Part shown: positions 61,795 through 64,000 of the stretch, one piece after another
How the letters are laid out: each line of letters begins with the position of its first letter
How positions within the stretch are numbered: the first letter of the stretch is position 1
NCBI GenBank assembly: GCA_900316505.1
Contig: ONDH01000004.1
Coordinates: 33,742-97,741 of the forward strand
DNA from: an uncultured Prevotellaceae bacterium
GTDB taxonomy: Bacteria; Bacteroidota; Bacteroidia; Bacteroidales; Bacteroidaceae
DNA length: 64,000 nt
Reading direction: 5' to 3'
Notes under the pieces: generated by a model
Database searches by the model: none
The model's input: only the letters and a program-made list of their open reading frames with translations
Told to the model about the DNA's origin: nothing
Made by a program: the position numbers and the translations under genes

Positions 61795-61826
61795 CAAAGT
61801 TATAGAAACATCCAAAACCCGACCAA
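61795..61826 (-). promoter_or_regulatory. Promoter of the TlpA/outer-membrane operon
   Basis: Read on the minus strand, TAACTTTG (61802-61795) lies 21 bp after a TTG (61826-61824). It serves the run 61747 to 52288 and is divergent from the Crp/Fnr gene promoter at 61928. Confidence 0.7.
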
Positions 61827-61927
61827 AGAAAAACACGAGAAAATGAGGGCATCCCTTCATTTCTCAAACTACTTTGAGAGAAGGTCTTAAAAAGAGTTAA
61901 ATTTCTATAGGATTGGGAAAGACTTGC

Positions 61928-61935
61928 TATCTTTG
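61928..61935 (+). promoter_or_regulatory. Promoter -7 box of the Crp/Fnr regulator gene
   Basis: TATCTTTG matches TAnnTTTG, 23 bases before the ATG at 61959. No -33 TTG is seen. Confidence 0.6.
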
Positions 61936-61958
61936 CATGACAAAAAAAGAAATGAAGT

Positions 61959-62528
61959 ATGGAAGGATTTAATATCTACAAAGAAGGGATTGACCTGCAG
62001 CTCGTCATCGATGCGTGCCAGAAAAGAGGGAAAGTCAGGCACCTGAAGAAAGGCGAAATCTTTGAGCATGAAGGAGAGCCTGCACAATGGATAGGTTATA
62101 TAAAGAGCGGCTACTTCAAATATGTGGTGCACAATAGAATCATAGGGAAAGATTACAGCATGGCATTCGTCTTCAATGGAGAAATGGTGGGAGACTATCC
62201 CTTCTGCTTTTATGGAGACATGTCTGATGTGGACATTGTGTCAGGCGAGGACAGCACGGTCTATGTGATGGATGGAAAGGATTTCAACCAGTTATTTGAA
62301 GAAAACATTGACACCATGCGCTTGGGGAAGCAATATGCAGAACACTTGTTCATACAAGCCTATACCCGTCTCCTCAACTTCTACCGTACCGATGCCTCCA
62401 CCCGTTACAAACAACTCCTGCAACGTTGTCCCAACATCGTACAACAACTTCCCTTACAGGAAATCGCCTCCTATCTTCGTGTCACTCCAACCACCGTCAG
62501 CAAAATCCGCAAGGAACTGCTGGGATAG
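61959..62528 (+). CDS. Crp/Fnr-family transcriptional regulator
   Basis: The 189-residue protein has a cyclic-nucleotide-binding-like fold (about 20-115: RHLKKGEIFEHEGEPAQWIG, FNGEMVGDYPFCF) and a C-terminal helix-turn-helix (LPLQEIASYLRVTPTTVSKIRKELL). No Fe-S cysteines or cAMP-binding arginine pattern is seen, so the ligand is unknown, as in most members from this phylum. It is divergent from the five-gene envelope operon and may control it; this is context only. Confidence 0.9.
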   Translation: MEGFNIYKEGIDLQLVIDACQKRGKVRHLKKGEIFEHEGEPAQWIGYIKSGYFKYVVHNRIIGKDYSMAFVFNGEMVGDYPFCFYGDMSDVDIVSGEDSTVYVMDGKDFNQLFEENIDTMRLGKQYAEHLFIQAYTRLLNFYRTDASTRYKQLLQRCPNIVQQLPLQEIASYLRVTPTTVSKIRKELLG

Positions 62529-62546
62529 GAGAAGGGGGAAACGGGG

Positions 62547-62865
62547 TTAATTGTCGTTGACGTTCAACTTCAGCAAATCGAAATACATCAAACGGGTATT
62601 CAGAGGCAGGCGACCTACGCCGATACCCATGTACTTGGCTTCCAGTCGTTCGTCAGCAATCAAATAACGGAAGCCATTTTCTCGTAGTAATGGAGTGTGT
62701 CCGGACGGTTCAGCGCATCGACAATAAGGAAGCGATACCCTGTGCGGGGTCACCCTCTCGCTCCAGTTGGTCACCCTTGCGGTAAGCAATCTCCTCACCC
62801 TCTTGCTCGCAGAACTCTCGCAGCACCTGCAAATCCAAGCGGTTATTGTTGAATTTCTGTTCCAT
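62547..62865 (-). pseudogene. Chimeric remnant: Crp-like N-terminus joined to a GNAT acetyltransferase C-terminus
   Basis: From the ATG at 62865 the frame reads MEQKFNNNRLDLQVLREFC and continues to EIAYRKGDQLEREGDPAQ, closely like the N-terminus of the Crp/Fnr protein at 61959. It then passes into a GNAT-like end: RFLIVDALNRPDTLHYYEK in one frame, and after a one-base slip in an A-run NGFRYLIADERLEAKYMG and TRLMYFDLLKL in another, stopping at 62547. Two unrelated gene pieces with a frameshift mark this as decayed. Confidence 0.7.
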
Positions 62866-63180
62866 CTATTTGATATTATACCATGTTATATTTGTCGTTC
62901 TGACTGAGGTCTATGCACTCAAATCATTTTGATATTTTATACACACGCCGAATGTCGGACACACTCTTAGTTCTAATTCGACTGTGCAAATTTACGAATT
63001 ATTATGTGATATCGTTCCCTTTGCCTATACCTTTTATGTATTATTAGGTGAAATTTGTTTGTTTTGAGGAATGATATAAATACTGCTATAATCATATGAA
63101 ATCGGAGTTTATTCAGGAGATTATTGAGCGCACTATGTCCGTGTAGTCCTTTCCCGACAAAACTACAAATTGCAGCGTTA
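62866..63180. other. AT-rich spacer
   Basis: No gene, terminator or promoter of clear form was found here. A tatgtgatatcg at about 63003-63014 resembles the direct repeats that begin at 63184. Confidence 0.5.
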
Positions 63181-63183
63181 TTA

Positions 63184-63260
63184 TGTAAAATATCGCGTTC
63201 TAAAACGCCATTTCTTGTAAAATATCGTATTCTGATGCTATGTTTTTATGTAAAATATCG
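63184..63260 (+). repeat. Three direct repeats TGTAAAATATCG upstream of the ATPase gene
   Basis: TGTAAAATATCG occurs exactly at 63184-63195, 63216-63227 and 63249-63260, at spacings of 32 and 33 bp, about three helical turns. Two copies continue CGTT. The last copy ends 20 bases before the promoter box at 63281, which suggests an operator array. Confidence 0.75.
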
Positions 63261-63280
63261 CGTTTTACGTTTCTTCTTCG

Positions 63281-63288
63281 TATCTTTG
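63281..63288 (+). promoter_or_regulatory. Promoter -7 box of the ATPase gene
   Basis: TATCTTTG lies 19 bases before the ATG at 63308. The -33 region has no clear TTG and adjoins the direct repeats. Confidence 0.65.
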
Positions 63289-63307
63289 CACCCAAAATTT
63301 CATCATT

Positions 63308-64000
63308 ATGGTTGACAAAAGGACATTGGAATTCATCCTCACTGACCAGCAGGAGGAAATGGAAGGCAGAGCTGAAGAGGCATTATGCCAGCGGCGTGAA
63401 GAGAGTCTGATTGACATTAAAAGCACTCAGGCACAGGTAGTCATTGGTGTCAGGCGAAGCGGTAAGTCAACGCTTTGCTATCAGGCTATGCACAATCACA
63501 GCCTGAAGTTTGCATACGCTGACTTCGATGATGAACGGTTGGTTGACCTCAAGGCAGACCAGCTGAACGACGTGCTGGAGATTCTGTACAAGATATACGG
63601 CGACTTTCAGTATCTTTTCCTCGATGAGATACAAAACGTCGAAGGATGGCATCTGTTCGTCAATCGTATGCTGAGAAAGAAAATGCACGTTATCATCACA
63701 GGCTCTAATGCCAAACTGCTCAGTGGCGAACTGGCCACACACCTCTCTGGGCGTAGCAAGGAAATATCACTTTATCCTTTCTCTTTCAGGGAGTTCTGCA
63801 CAATGAAGGTGGTGGATACAGAGCGTCGCACCACGAAGGCAGAGGCATTCCGCAGGGCGGCTTTCGACGAGTATCTGAAGCAGGGCGGCTTCCCTGAGTT
63901 ACTGATGATAGACGACAACAGAAATTACGTGAGTTCATTGGTGGACAACATTCTGAAACGCGACATCGAGCAGAGATACAAGATTGCCTACAAGGCTGCA
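63308..64000 (+). CDS. AAA-type ATPase with DUF4143-type layout, N-terminal part
   Basis: The frame is open for 231 codons to the window edge. It has a Walker A motif (VVIGVRRSGKSTLCYQ), Walker B (YLFLDEIQNVEGW), sensor 1 (HVIITGSNAKLLSGELATHL, SGRSKEISLYPFSFREF) and the start of the wing region (EYLKQGGFPELL). This is the AAA_14/DUF4143 family, which is very common in Bacteroidetes and of unknown role. The DUF4143 part would lie beyond the window. The gene has its own promoter and repeat array. Confidence 0.92.
   Translation, partial: MVDKRTLEFILTDQQEEMEGRAEEALCQRREESLIDIKSTQAQVVIGVRRSGKSTLCYQAMHNHSLKFAYADFDDERLVDLKADQLNDVLEILYKIYGDFQYLFLDEIQNVEGWHLFVNRMLRKKMHVIITGSNAKLLSGELATHLSGRSKEISLYPFSFREFCTMKVVDTERRTTKAEAFRRAAFDEYLKQGGFPELLMIDDNRNYVSSLVDNILKRDIEQRYKIAYKAA

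Overview
The window is a chromosomal segment of a Bacteroidales bacterium, most likely a Prevotella-type gut or oral species. The evidence is: many promoters of the Bacteroidetes form (TTG, about 19-21 bp, TAnnTTTG); a SusC-like receptor start; the gene order trpB-E-G-D-C-F-A; a NUDIX-type AraR regulator inside an L-arabinose cluster; TlpA/DUF4369-type thioredoxins; and many lipoproteins. Genus is an inference from gene content only.

Layout. 1-465: N-terminus of a SusC-like TonB receptor (minus). 466-1285: repeat-rich spacer with a 10-unit, 23-bp array. 1286-6558 (minus): Tex, a lipoprotein/anti-sigma/ECF sigma operon, a short MGMT and a NUDIX hydrolase. 6813-6986: tRNA-Thr and the small SRP RNA. 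7179-10106 (plus): DedA, Ffh and FolD, then tRNA-His. 10383-12720: a gene remnant, a YafQ-type toxin-antitoxin pair between two decayed repeats, and a secreted protein. 12908-19847: a complete trp operon behind a leader peptide with three consecutive Trp codons and an attenuator. 20627-29866: a DUF4886 SGNH-like protein, a UxaA-type dehydratase, an NhaC antiporter, a DUF2975/XRE pair, a CPBP protease and SppA. 30029-38092: secreted GH2 beta-galactosidase, RlmH, a Rel protein with a degenerate hydrolase site, an unknown secreted protein and a PHP phosphatase. 38273-51496: AguB-like amidase, then aldose epimerase, SSS symporter, AraR, AraD, AraA, AraB, transketolase and RpiB, a route from L-arabinose into the pentose phosphate pathway. 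Two four-helix-bundle genes and one GxxExxY gene are spliced between these. 52288-61747 (minus): a five-gene envelope operon of a lipoprotein, three TlpA-like paralogues (one frameshifted) and an outer-membrane barrel, divergent from a Crp/Fnr regulator. 63308-64000: start of an AAA/DUF4143 ATPase.

The most unusual theme is small repeats. Intergenic regions hold 7-8-mer tandem arrays, often as inverted pairs around a short core or around one small gene. Related sequences have entered coding regions in frame: trpF, the UxaA-type gene and, most clearly, trpA, where two inverted copies of a GC-rich element add about 40 residues. Two arrays with an exact 23-bp period lie about 51 kb apart. Both four-helix-bundle genes carry an in-frame TAA in their conserved N-terminus. 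The trp leader gives a mechanistically complete attenuation model readable directly from the sequence.
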